The position numbers and the translations under genes are program-made. 25,130 nucleotides of DNA from JAOABV01 sp039801465 (GTDB lineage Bacteria > Hydrothermota > Tepidihabitantia > Tepidihabitantales > CAIPLT01), in NCBI GenBank assembly GCA_039801465.1, contig JBDRUT010000025.1:1-25130 (forward strand), read 5' to 3'. The notes beneath the pieces were generated by a model. It did no database searches and was not told where the DNA came from. It was given only the letters and a program-made list of their open reading frames with translations. Below are positions 15,031 through 22,273 of the stretch, in pieces (within the stretch, counting starts at the first letter, position 1; every line of letters starts with the position of its first letter).

Positions 15031-16100
15031 TGTCAAAGATTACAAATGTTTTTGTCGTAACCGGTGGGACTGGCGGTCATATTTTTCCAGGAATTGCGGT
15101 CAGCGAGGCATTACGACTTGAAGGAATTAATCCGGTATTTATCTGTCGTAATTCTAAGTTCGAATTAAATTTGATGCGTGAGTATCAATTCAACTATTTC
15201 ACATTACCTTCGAGTGGATTTTTTGGTAAGAATATAATCGCAAAAGTCTATTTCTTTATTTTATTACTTATTAATGTGATTTTATTTCCTTATCTTATAA
15301 TAAAAATAAAACCTAAAGCGATTATCGCAACCGGAGGGTTTGCATCGATTGGTCCATTATTATGGGCAATTGTTTTATTTGTGCCATTTTTTCTCCTTGA
15401 GCAAAATCGAGTGCCCGGTCGAACGACTAAGTATTTTTCTCGTTGGGCAAAAGAAGTTTTTTTAGGATTTCCTTTGAATAAATCAATTAAGGGAAAAACA
15501 TTTTATTCGGGAAATCCCTTGAGATCACAATTTAAAAACTGTCAGCGTCACGATGATGGTAGGACGATTTTAGTTTTAGGTGGTAGTCAAGGTGCTTATG
15601 TTCTGAGTTTGTTAGGCGTGGAATTGGCAGCATTAATGCCGGATTTGAGATTTATTATCCAAACCGGCAGAAAAAATTTTTCTTTAATTAAGGAACAAGT
15701 AAAATCAGATAATGTTCAACTAGTTGATTTTACGAATGCGATGCAGGACCTGTATCGACAAGCAACGATAGTGATATCTCGAGCCGGCGGCATTGCCCTA
15801 TCAGAAATTTCAGTGTTTGGAATCCCATCAATTTTAATACCTTTCCCATTTGCCACAGATAACCACCAACAAGCAAATGCTCAATTTTTAGCCCAAAACC
15901 GGGCTACAATCATTTTAGATCAATGCCGCCGGTCAGAGATTTCTCAAGATTTTGTGGTTAAAACGAAAAATCTTATTGAATCGCTCTTAAAACAACCAGA
16001 ACGTATAAGAGAGATGGGTTTTAACGCTAAAAGGATTGCTAAGATAGATTCGGCTGAAGTAATTGCAAAAAGAATAAAAACATATATTGCTAAGAACTAA
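15030..16100 (+). CDS. murG: UDP-GlcNAc:lipid I N-acetylglucosaminyltransferase MurG
   Basis: A peripheral inner-membrane GT-B (GT28) enzyme converting lipid I to lipid II. I start it at 15030, where TGATG overlaps the ftsW stop and the protein begins MSKITNVFVVTGGTGGH; an in-frame ATG at 15018 adds four residues. Landmarks are GGTGGH (12-17) near the N-terminus, LLEQNRVPGR (122-131), GNPLR (161-165), the GGSQGA turn (184-189), SRAGGIALSEI (250-260) and the nucleotide-sugar motif TDNHQQANA (276-284). The second glycine loop is GGFASIGP (102-109). Length 356 is typical. A hydrophobic patch at 72-92 is consistent with membrane association. Confidence 0.96.
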   Translation: MSKITNVFVVTGGTGGHIFPGIAVSEALRLEGINPVFICRNSKFELNLMREYQFNYFTLPSSGFFGKNIIAKVYFFILLLINVILFPYLIIKIKPKAIIATGGFASIGPLLWAIVLFVPFFLLEQNRVPGRTTKYFSRWAKEVFLGFPLNKSIKGKTFYSGNPLRSQFKNCQRHDDGRTILVLGGSQGAYVLSLLGVELAALMPDLRFIIQTGRKNFSLIKEQVKSDNVQLVDFTNAMQDLYRQATIVISRAGGIALSEISVFGIPSILIPFPFATDNHQQANAQFLAQNRATIILDQCRRSEISQDFVVKTKNLIESLLKQPERIREMGFNAKRIAKIDSAEVIAKRIKTYIAKN

Positions 16101-16157
16101 ATATGTGCAGAGATTTTTTATTTTTCGAGATAAGTTATATCTATAGTAAGGACCAGC

Positions 16158-17528
16158 ATGCTTGGTAAAGTAAGACATATACATTTCGTTGGTATCGGCG
16201 GCGTTGGAATGTCTGGTTTAGCTTTAATACTAAAGAATTTGGGTTTTATTGTCAGCGGGTCAGATATTCATCATTCACCACTCATTGATGCGTTGAAAAT
16301 GAATAACATAGAGATTTATCTTAAACATAATAAGAGAAATATAGAGGGCGCAGAAGTTGTAGTCTATTCTTCAGCAATAAAAAAAGATAATCCAGAAATA
16401 AGATATGCTATGGAACAAGGAATACCAGTAATACCCCGAGCCGAAATGCTTGCCGAATTAATGAGAATGAAATTTTCCATTGCGGTTTCTGGAACTCACG
16501 GTAAAACAACGGTAACATCACTAATTGCAACAGTTTTAGAAGAGTGTGACCTGAATCCTACAGTGGTAATTGGTGGAAAAGTTGTTGGCACACAATCGGG
16601 TGCTAAATTGGGTAAGAGTGAATATTTAGTTGCAGAAGCGGATGAGAGTGACCGCTCTTTTCTTCTATTATACCCCACGATTGCAGTTGTGACCAATATC
16701 GAAAAGGAACATTTGGATTGTTATACCAACCTTTCGGAAATTAAGAAAGCATTTGTTGAATTTGTGAATAAAATTCCTTTTTATGGCTCAGCAATTCTTT
16801 GTGCCGATTGTCCTAATGTTCGACAAATCCTCTCTAAAGTTAAGAGAAATTATATTACTTATGGTATCAATAATAAAGCAATGGTTCGTGCAACCGACAT
16901 AGAGCTTGGTCGATTTTCGTCTAAATTCACTGTCCAATATAATGGTCAGGTAAAAAATATTAAAATTAATTTAGCGGGTCTCCATAATATCCAAAATGCA
17001 CTTGCGGCAATCTGCGTCGGGTTGAAACTGGAATTGCCTTTAACCAAAGTTGCTAAAGCATTATCTAAATTTCCTGGTGTCCATCGCCGCTTAGAGGTGA
17101 GAGGAGAAAAGCAAGGAATTGTAGTTGTAGATGATTATGGACATCACCCGACAGAGATAAAAGTGACTCTTCAGGCACTTCGTAACGCTTATCCTTCTAA
17201 TCGGATAATTGCGATTTTCCAACCGCATCGTTATACGAGAACTCAAGCATTGGCTAATGATTTCGGTTATTGCTTTGATTTAGTAGATAAACTTATTGTT
17301 ACCAGAATCTATCCTGCGTCCGAACGGCCTATTCCTAATGTAACTGCAAGACTAATAGTTGAAGCGATTAAAAGACATAATAGTAAGACAGAGATTTTTT
17401 ATAAGCAAAACTTAAAAGATATTCCTGATTTTTTAATGAAGTTAATAGAGCCCAATGATGTTATAATTACCTTAGGCGCAGGAAATGTCTGGAAAGTTGG
17501 CGAAGAAATTCTGAGTCGAATGAGTTAG
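16158..17528 (+). CDS. murC: UDP-N-acetylmuramate--L-alanine ligase
   Basis: A cytoplasmic Mur ligase adding the first amino acid of the stem peptide. It contains HFVGIGGVGMSGLA (9-22) of the N-terminal nucleotide-fold domain, the ATP loop SGTHGKTTVTS (111-121), EADESDRSF (160-168), NIEKEHLD (180-187), GLHNIQNALAA in the middle third, then DDYGHHPTEI and FQPHRYTRT in the C-terminal half. Length 456 is normal. An AAGGA Shine-Dalgarno (16148-16152) lies five bases before the ATG. It follows murG by 57 bases in the standard murG-murC-murB order. Confidence 0.97.
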   Translation: MLGKVRHIHFVGIGGVGMSGLALILKNLGFIVSGSDIHHSPLIDALKMNNIEIYLKHNKRNIEGAEVVVYSSAIKKDNPEIRYAMEQGIPVIPRAEMLAELMRMKFSIAVSGTHGKTTVTSLIATVLEECDLNPTVVIGGKVVGTQSGAKLGKSEYLVAEADESDRSFLLLYPTIAVVTNIEKEHLDCYTNLSEIKKAFVEFVNKIPFYGSAILCADCPNVRQILSKVKRNYITYGINNKAMVRATDIELGRFSSKFTVQYNGQVKNIKINLAGLHNIQNALAAICVGLKLELPLTKVAKALSKFPGVHRRLEVRGEKQGIVVVDDYGHHPTEIKVTLQALRNAYPSNRIIAIFQPHRYTRTQALANDFGYCFDLVDKLIVTRIYPASERPIPNVTARLIVEAIKRHNSKTEIFYKQNLKDIPDFLMKLIEPNDVIITLGAGNVWKVGEEILSRMS

Positions 17529-17538
17529 AAAAATTAAT

Positions 17539-17748
17539 ATGAAAGATTTCTGGAAAGTGTTTGAAACAATTATCTATGAAAATTTTAAAAGGGTATTTCA
17601 TCTTTCGCGGATAACAGAAATAAGATTCAATGTTTCAGGGTTTGCAGTGACAAAAATTGATTTTCATTGGAATATCATGGGTTCTGAAATAGCGAGCAGA
17701 CATCGATATAACCTTTTATGCAATTATTTGACATTTAGAATAATATGA
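17539..17748 (+). pseudogene. Degenerate partial copy of the murB 5' end (69-codon ORF)
   Basis: The ORF stops with TGA at 17746-17748 just before the real murB. Its C-terminus, YNLLCNYLTFRI, closely resembles the murB segment NQFLCNYTTFKI; at DNA level 17714-17741 matches 17825-17852 at 25 of 28 positions and in the same reading frame. The N-terminus MKDFWKVF also loosely resembles the murB start MKSWYKIL. Between these ends are about 35 residues without counterpart in murB. It looks like a diverged partial tandem duplication rather than a functional gene. No ribosome binding site is visible. It could instead be a small lineage-specific gene. Confidence 0.4.
17714..17741 (+). repeat. 28-bp imperfect direct repeat shared with murB
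   Basis: 25 of 28 bases are identical to 17825-17852 inside murB, 111 bases (37 codons) downstream and in the same frame. The first 14 bases match perfectly. This marks the duplication described for 17539-17748. Confidence 0.7.
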
Positions 17749-17754
17749 TATGAT

Positions 17755-18771
17755 ATGAAAAGTTGGTATAAAATACTTAACTCAACTGTGGATAAAAATA
17801 GGACAAAAGTGCTTTGGAATCAATTTTTATGCAATTATACGACATTTAAAATCGGTGGTAAGGCTGAGTGTTTTGTTATAACGAATTCTGACGAAGAGAT
17901 AAAAAAGATAATAAAGTTTGCTAAAACATATGGTGTCTTACTATGGGTGATAGGTAACGGTTCTAATTTGTTAATCTCTGACCAAGGAATTAATGGGATA
18001 ACACTCAAATTAGGTAATAACTATTCTTATATTAAACAAATTGGTAATACACTTATGATCGGCGCTAGCACACCGTTATCCCAAATAGTCAAGTGTGCTT
18101 ATTTGTCTTGTCTGAGTGGTGTTGAATTTCTCTGGGGCATTCCAGGAACTTTCGGAGGTGCAATTGTTTCTAATGCTGGTGCTTTCTCGCATGATATTGG
18201 AGAAAGAGTTATTTCAATTTCGGGAATCACCCCAAATGGTGAAGCACTGATTTTAAATAGGTCAGAACTTAAATTCCAATATCGGAAGAGCGAACTGCCT
18301 TCAGATTTTATAATTACCAAAGGTATTATAGAATTGACACCATCCGATAAAAAAGTAATAAAAAACCGGATGGATTCATATTTTAGAATAAGAAAAGCAA
18401 GGCAGCCTCGGGGTGCATCTGCTGGTTCAGTTTTTAAGAATCCTCAGATATCAGATTTTAGAATGCAGGAAAAACCTTTAACTAAAAGTACAAAAATCGT
18501 CCTCAATAATTCAATATCAGCAGGTAAATTAATTGATGAATTAAATCTTAAAGGTTTAAAGTGCGGAGGCGCTTTCGTATCCCAAAAACATGGCAATTTT
18601 ATAATAAATCAAGGCGGAGCGAAATTCTATGATGTCTATGAGTTGATACAAATAATAAAATGTAAAATTGAACAATATACTGGTATAGTTCTACAAGAAG
18701 AAATACAGATTTTACCCAAGGTTTTGGACATAGCAAAATGGCGGAAATATAACAAGACAAAAGAGAATTAG
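17755..18771 (+). CDS. murB: UDP-N-acetylenolpyruvoylglucosamine reductase
   Basis: A cytoplasmic FAD enzyme reducing the enolpyruvyl ether to UDP-N-acetylmuramate with NADPH. The FAD-binding domain shows NYTTFKIGGKAE (27-38), GNGSNLLISD (67-76) and GIPGTFGGAIVSNAGA (128-143). Catalytic residues are in place: Arg177 in QYRKSE, Ser225 in AGSVFKNP and Glu316 in LQEEIQIL. Length is 338 residues. The segment at about 231-255, after FKNP and before AGKLIDE, is longer than in common MurBs. The ATG has no Shine-Dalgarno and is preceded by a run of ATGAT-like triplets. The 5' end is partly duplicated just upstream. Confidence 0.96.
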   Translation: MKSWYKILNSTVDKNRTKVLWNQFLCNYTTFKIGGKAECFVITNSDEEIKKIIKFAKTYGVLLWVIGNGSNLLISDQGINGITLKLGNNYSYIKQIGNTLMIGASTPLSQIVKCAYLSCLSGVEFLWGIPGTFGGAIVSNAGAFSHDIGERVISISGITPNGEALILNRSELKFQYRKSELPSDFIITKGIIELTPSDKKVIKNRMDSYFRIRKARQPRGASAGSVFKNPQISDFRMQEKPLTKSTKIVLNNSISAGKLIDELNLKGLKCGGAFVSQKHGNFIINQGGAKFYDVYELIQIIKCKIEQYTGIVLQEEIQILPKVLDIAKWRKYNKTKEN

Positions 18772-18840
18772 CGAGGCTAAAATGTTTATAAAGAAAAATA
18801 GAGATTCTATTTGAGGTTTACTGGTAATGGAATGAGAGAG

Positions 18841-18903
18841 ATGAAACATATAAAAGTATTAATTGTATTAATAATTTTACATAAAAAATACAAATTTATT
18901 TGA
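18841..18903 (+). CDS. Tiny hydrophobic ORF in the ftsQ position (20 codons)
   Basis: It reads MKHIKVLIVLIILHKKYKFI then TGA. The purine-rich GAGAGAG directly upstream could serve as a weak ribosome binding site. The peptide has a basic start, a hydrophobic core and a basic end, like a minimal membrane peptide or the first helix of an FtsQ-type protein. It lies between murB and ftsA, where ftsQ/divIB normally is. It may be a gene remnant, a genuine micropeptide or a chance ORF in AT-rich DNA; the evidence does not decide. Confidence 0.2.
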   Translation: MKHIKVLIVLIILHKKYKFI

Positions 18904-18909
18904 AATTTT

Positions 18910-18916
18910 AGGAGGT
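18910..18916 (+). promoter_or_regulatory. Strong Shine-Dalgarno of ftsA
   Basis: AGGAGGT with a six-base spacer to the ATG at 18923. Most upstream cluster genes have weak or no Shine-Dalgarno, so this and the ftsZ site stand out. Confidence 0.85.
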
Positions 18917-18922
18917 AATAAA

Positions 18923-20161
18923 ATGGCAAAAACTAAAAAAATCATTGGATTAGATATTGGAAGTACAAAGATTGCGTGTGTTATTGCTGAATCCACAAAT
19001 GGCAAATATAATATTATAGGTTATGGCAGAGCACATCCTGATGGTTTTAGAAACGGAACAGTGGTCAATCTTGATACCGCGGTCGATTCAGTGGCATTAG
19101 CAATTGATAGTGCTGAGAAAATGGCAAGTATAAGTGCCAAGAATTGTTCAATATATGTCGGTATCGCCGGACAATACATTAAACATATTCCAAGTGGTGC
19201 AACCGTACCAGTTAAGAATCCATCAAAAGGTATATCAGAAAAGGATATTATAGAAGTTATCCGTCAAGCCCAAACCTTAAGACTTCCTAATGATGAACAA
19301 ATTATTCATGTGCTTCCAGGTCAATACATCGTTGATGGTCAAAAGGGGATAAAAAACCCAATAGGTATGTTCGGCTTTAGATTGGAAGTTGAAGCATTAC
19401 TAATAATTGGTCAAATAGGTGCTTTAGAAAATATTCATCGAGTGCTTGACCGTTTAGAACTGAGAAACCGGGCTTTAGTTTTACAGGCTCAAGCATTAGC
19501 ATCAGTAGTATCTGAGCCAGAAGACCGTGAGCTTGGTATCGCAATCATTGATATTGGAGGATTCACCGATATTTCGATATTTAAAGACGGCGAATTGCGT
19601 TTCTATAAAACTTTACCGATTGGTGGTGAAAATATAACTAAGGATATTGCGATTGGACTGAGAACTCCTTATAAGAAAGCTGAAGAAATTAAAAAACAAT
19701 ATGGCACAGCGATGGTTAGTTGTATTGACCAAGATGAGCCGATAATAATTGAAGACTTGTCTGGCCGAATTAGTAAACAAGTATCGCGTCGGTTATTGAC
19801 ATCAATTATTGAACCTCGAGTCGAAGAGATTTTGCAATATACTGAGACCGCAATCAAAGAATCTAATTTTGCCGATACACTGAGTAGTGGAATTATCTTA
19901 ACCGGCGGGACAGCACAATTAAAAGGTATTGACATTATGGCAGAGCAAATTCTTCGTCTGCCTGTAAAAATTGCACCAGCAAAATCAAGTACGGACATCC
20001 ATCCAGAACATTCCAATAATTCACTTGAGCAATTAGGCGCAGATTATACAACCGCGGTAGGTTTAATTCATTATGGTTTTTTTGGTAAAGAAGCATATGT
20101 CCTGCAAGGCGAAAGCATTTTGTCAACAATGGCATCTAAAATTAAAGAACTCTTTGCTTAG
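18923..20161 (+). CDS. ftsA: Cell division protein FtsA
   Basis: An actin-family ATPase that tethers FtsZ to the membrane and recruits later division proteins. It shows the phosphate-1 motif GLDIGSTKIACVIAE (9-23), the FtsA-specific 1C domain region after about residue 82, a phosphate-2 region IIDIGGFTDISIF (208-220), the adenosine motif ILTGGTAQLKGI (325-336), and a C-terminal amphipathic membrane-targeting helix (STMASKIKELFA, 401-412). The phosphate-2 motif, usually DIGGGTTD, is one residue shorter here (DIGGFTD). Length 412 is typical. It has the best ribosome binding site in the window, AGGAGGT at 18910-18916, six bases before the ATG, indicating high expression. ftsZ follows after 66 bases. 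Confidence 0.96.
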   Translation: MAKTKKIIGLDIGSTKIACVIAESTNGKYNIIGYGRAHPDGFRNGTVVNLDTAVDSVALAIDSAEKMASISAKNCSIYVGIAGQYIKHIPSGATVPVKNPSKGISEKDIIEVIRQAQTLRLPNDEQIIHVLPGQYIVDGQKGIKNPIGMFGFRLEVEALLIIGQIGALENIHRVLDRLELRNRALVLQAQALASVVSEPEDRELGIAIIDIGGFTDISIFKDGELRFYKTLPIGGENITKDIAIGLRTPYKKAEEIKKQYGTAMVSCIDQDEPIIIEDLSGRISKQVSRRLLTSIIEPRVEEILQYTETAIKESNFADTLSSGIILTGGTAQLKGIDIMAEQILRLPVKIAPAKSSTDIHPEHSNNSLEQLGADYTTAVGLIHYGFFGKEAYVLQGESILSTMASKIKELFA

Positions 20162-20218
20162 ATACGAAAGAATAATCATTTGATGAAATAAATTAAAAGT
20201 TAAAATAATTAACAAATT

Positions 20219-20223
20219 GGAGG
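20219..20223 (+). promoter_or_regulatory. Strong Shine-Dalgarno of ftsZ
   Basis: GGAGG with a four-base spacer to the ATG at 20228; fixes the ftsZ start. Confidence 0.8.
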
Positions 20224-20227
20224 AATA

Positions 20228-21325
20228 ATGATTGAACCAGTTGTAGAAAAAAACTTAGCCAAGATTGCAGTAGTAGGAATCGGTGGTGCGGGCAATAATG
20301 CAATCAATCATATGATTGAAGCAAAATTAACCGGTGTTGAATTTTATGCAATTAATACTGATTTACAAGCCCTTTCGCTTAATTTAGCCGAAAATCGAAT
20401 TCAGATCGGCGCTCAAATTACGGGGGGGCTTGGTTCTGGCGGAAATCCGGAATTGGGTCGTAAAGCCTGTGAAGAATCATTGGATTTAATTAAAGATATT
20501 CTTACTGGTTATGATATGGTATTTTTAGCTGCAGGCGAAGGCGGTGGAACTGGAACAGGTGCCTCGCCACTTATTGCTGAAGTCGCTAAAACCCAAGGCG
20601 CGATTGTTATTGCAGTTGTTACTAAACCATTTGAATTCGAAGGAAAACACCGGATGCGTCAAGCCTTATTGGGAATTAGAGAACTTAAAGATAAAGTAGA
20701 TACATTGATTGTGATTCCAAATCAACGATTACTTACTACTTATGCTCAGATTTCTTGTTTTGAAGCATTTCGTCTGGCAGACGATGTTTTACTAAATGCT
20801 GTAAAAGGAATATCAGATTTAATAACTCAACCGGGGATTATCAATATTGATTTTGCAGATGTCCGTAATGTAATGTTGGAAAAAGGAAGTGCTTTCATTT
20901 CAACTGGGATTGCGTCCGGCGAAGGAAGAGCTACCGAAGCGGCACATCGGGCAATTGCTTCACCTTTGATTGAGGATATTAATATTGAGACTGCTAGAAA
21001 AATCTTACTTAATATTGCAGGAGATGAGCGGATGACTTTGCAGGAAGTAAACGAAGCAGCGTCTATTGTCTATAATGCAACTAATGGATATGCAGAAATA
21101 AGATTTGGTGCAGTAAAGGACCACTCTCTAAAAGATGCTATGCGAGTCACTGTTATTGCTACAGGTATTGAAGAAGCCCTACCAAAAATTACTGACGTCT
21201 GCGATTTATTAGAATCACAAGATTTGTTTCCGGTGCGTCCAAGAATTCATAAAAAAGACGATAAAATTGTCATCGATAAAACGAATTTAGAAATCCCGAC
21301 TTTTATAAGAAGGCAAATCGATTAG
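20228..21325 (+). CDS. ftsZ: Cell division protein FtsZ
   Basis: A tubulin-like GTPase that forms the cytokinetic ring. The GTP-binding domain begins VVGIGGAGNNAINHM (15-29) and contains GLGSGGNPELG (67-77) and the tubulin signature GGGTGTG (105-111). The T7 synergy loop reads NIDFADVR (206-213), with the catalytic aspartates of the N-x-D-x-x-D motif present. The globular part ends near VTVIATGI (307-314); a short linker of about 38 residues leads to a recognisable C-terminal conserved peptide, EIPTFIRRQ (355-363), which binds FtsA. The residue before GGGTGTG is Glu104, where Met is nearly universal, and the next motif position is Ser113 rather than Ala. Length is 365 residues. It is the last gene of the cluster. 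Confidence 0.97.
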   Translation: MIEPVVEKNLAKIAVVGIGGAGNNAINHMIEAKLTGVEFYAINTDLQALSLNLAENRIQIGAQITGGLGSGGNPELGRKACEESLDLIKDILTGYDMVFLAAGEGGGTGTGASPLIAEVAKTQGAIVIAVVTKPFEFEGKHRMRQALLGIRELKDKVDTLIVIPNQRLLTTYAQISCFEAFRLADDVLLNAVKGISDLITQPGIINIDFADVRNVMLEKGSAFISTGIASGEGRATEAAHRAIASPLIEDINIETARKILLNIAGDERMTLQEVNEAASIVYNATNGYAEIRFGAVKDHSLKDAMRVTVIATGIEEALPKITDVCDLLESQDLFPVRPRIHKKDDKIVIDKTNLEIPTFIRRQID

Positions 21326-22265
21326 CAAGAAAGTAAATCGATAGTTAAATAAAACTTGATAAGTTTATGCGGAAAATTTTTATCGCAGTAAATTTGAAAT
21401 AACGCGGTAACTATTTGAAATCAGCCCAAAAGCAATATATGTATTTATGATAACTGTTGCATAATTTTGTAATTTGTAAAAAGATGAAATATTTCCTTGA
21501 GTTCGATTTTCTACAATAATATGATGTTTTTATATATTCTATTAAGTGTATTTCGTCCTAATGCTATTGATTAATACTTAGGATTCAAACGAAAGAGTAT
21601 CTTAATTTCATTGTCGAATGATTTGAGGTAAAACGCCTTAATGCTGACACGATACTATTTTCTTGTTAAAAGACCATTTTTGTGTTTTGTATTCTGGGCG
21701 AATTTTTATAATATTAAACTTCTATTATTGAAAAAAATAGTTAATTAATGTAAATATTTTAAGATATTTCGAGCTAGGCTAACCTTTATGCTACATAGAA
21801 TATCGCTTATAGGATAAAATACGGCAGAGAATATGCTAACAATAACATAGGTTTTAGCTAGCCCTGTTACTGTATCCCCTTAGTTCCGACACAGAGCAGA
21901 TATACTAATGAATGATTACGAATAAGAATTGCGGTAATGGATAGATAATTCGGGATTTACTTCGAAAACTTTTTACTTAATTCAATGTTTTTACATTATC
22001 TTAAACTCTTATTGTATTTTCTTTTTTAACCAAATAGTAAATGTTTGAAAGAACTCATTTGAATGTTGATTTTTTTTCAAACATAGATTTTATTTTAATA
22101 ACGGCTTCTATAAGAGACTGATTTTTTAACTTTAATTCTATCTATGAGATATTTATATTCGTGCGTTAATTTAATTAACAAGAGTTAACTAATTACTTCT
22201 CAAAGGTTTGCCAGCCCTAGATTAACCAGAGGATTTAATCTTTAATATTGTCCGCGAATTCGGGA
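21326..22265. other. Long AT-rich convergent gap after ftsZ
   Basis: About 940 bases with no open frame of note on either strand and no recognisable tRNA or rRNA. Visible structures are a small hairpin after ftsZ, AAACTT-GAT-AAGTTT (21352-21366); a perfect 10-bp inverted repeat ATGTTTGAAA (22041-22050) with TTTCAAACAT (22075-22084); AGATTAA/TTAATCT (22219-22225 and 22235-22241); and a GTCC/GGAC hairpin around CGAATTCG (22250-22266). It may hold an unrecognised RNA or a fully decayed gene. Confidence 0.5.
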
Positions 22266-22273
22266 CTATTTTT
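22250..22273. terminator. Hairpin at the 3' end of the COG2403 gene, possible terminator
   Basis: GTCC (22250-22253) pairs with GGAC (22263-22266), enclosing CGAATTCG, with a TATTTTTT tract to the right on the plus strand. It overlaps the stop of the minus-strand gene. As drawn, the T-tract favours plus-strand termination; on the minus strand only AATATT follows. The stem is weak. Confidence 0.3.

Noticed and set aside
21326..22265. Replication origin or tRNA in the gap after ftsZ
   Set aside because: I found no TTATCCACA-type DnaA boxes and no GGTTCRA-type T-loop with cloverleaf arms.
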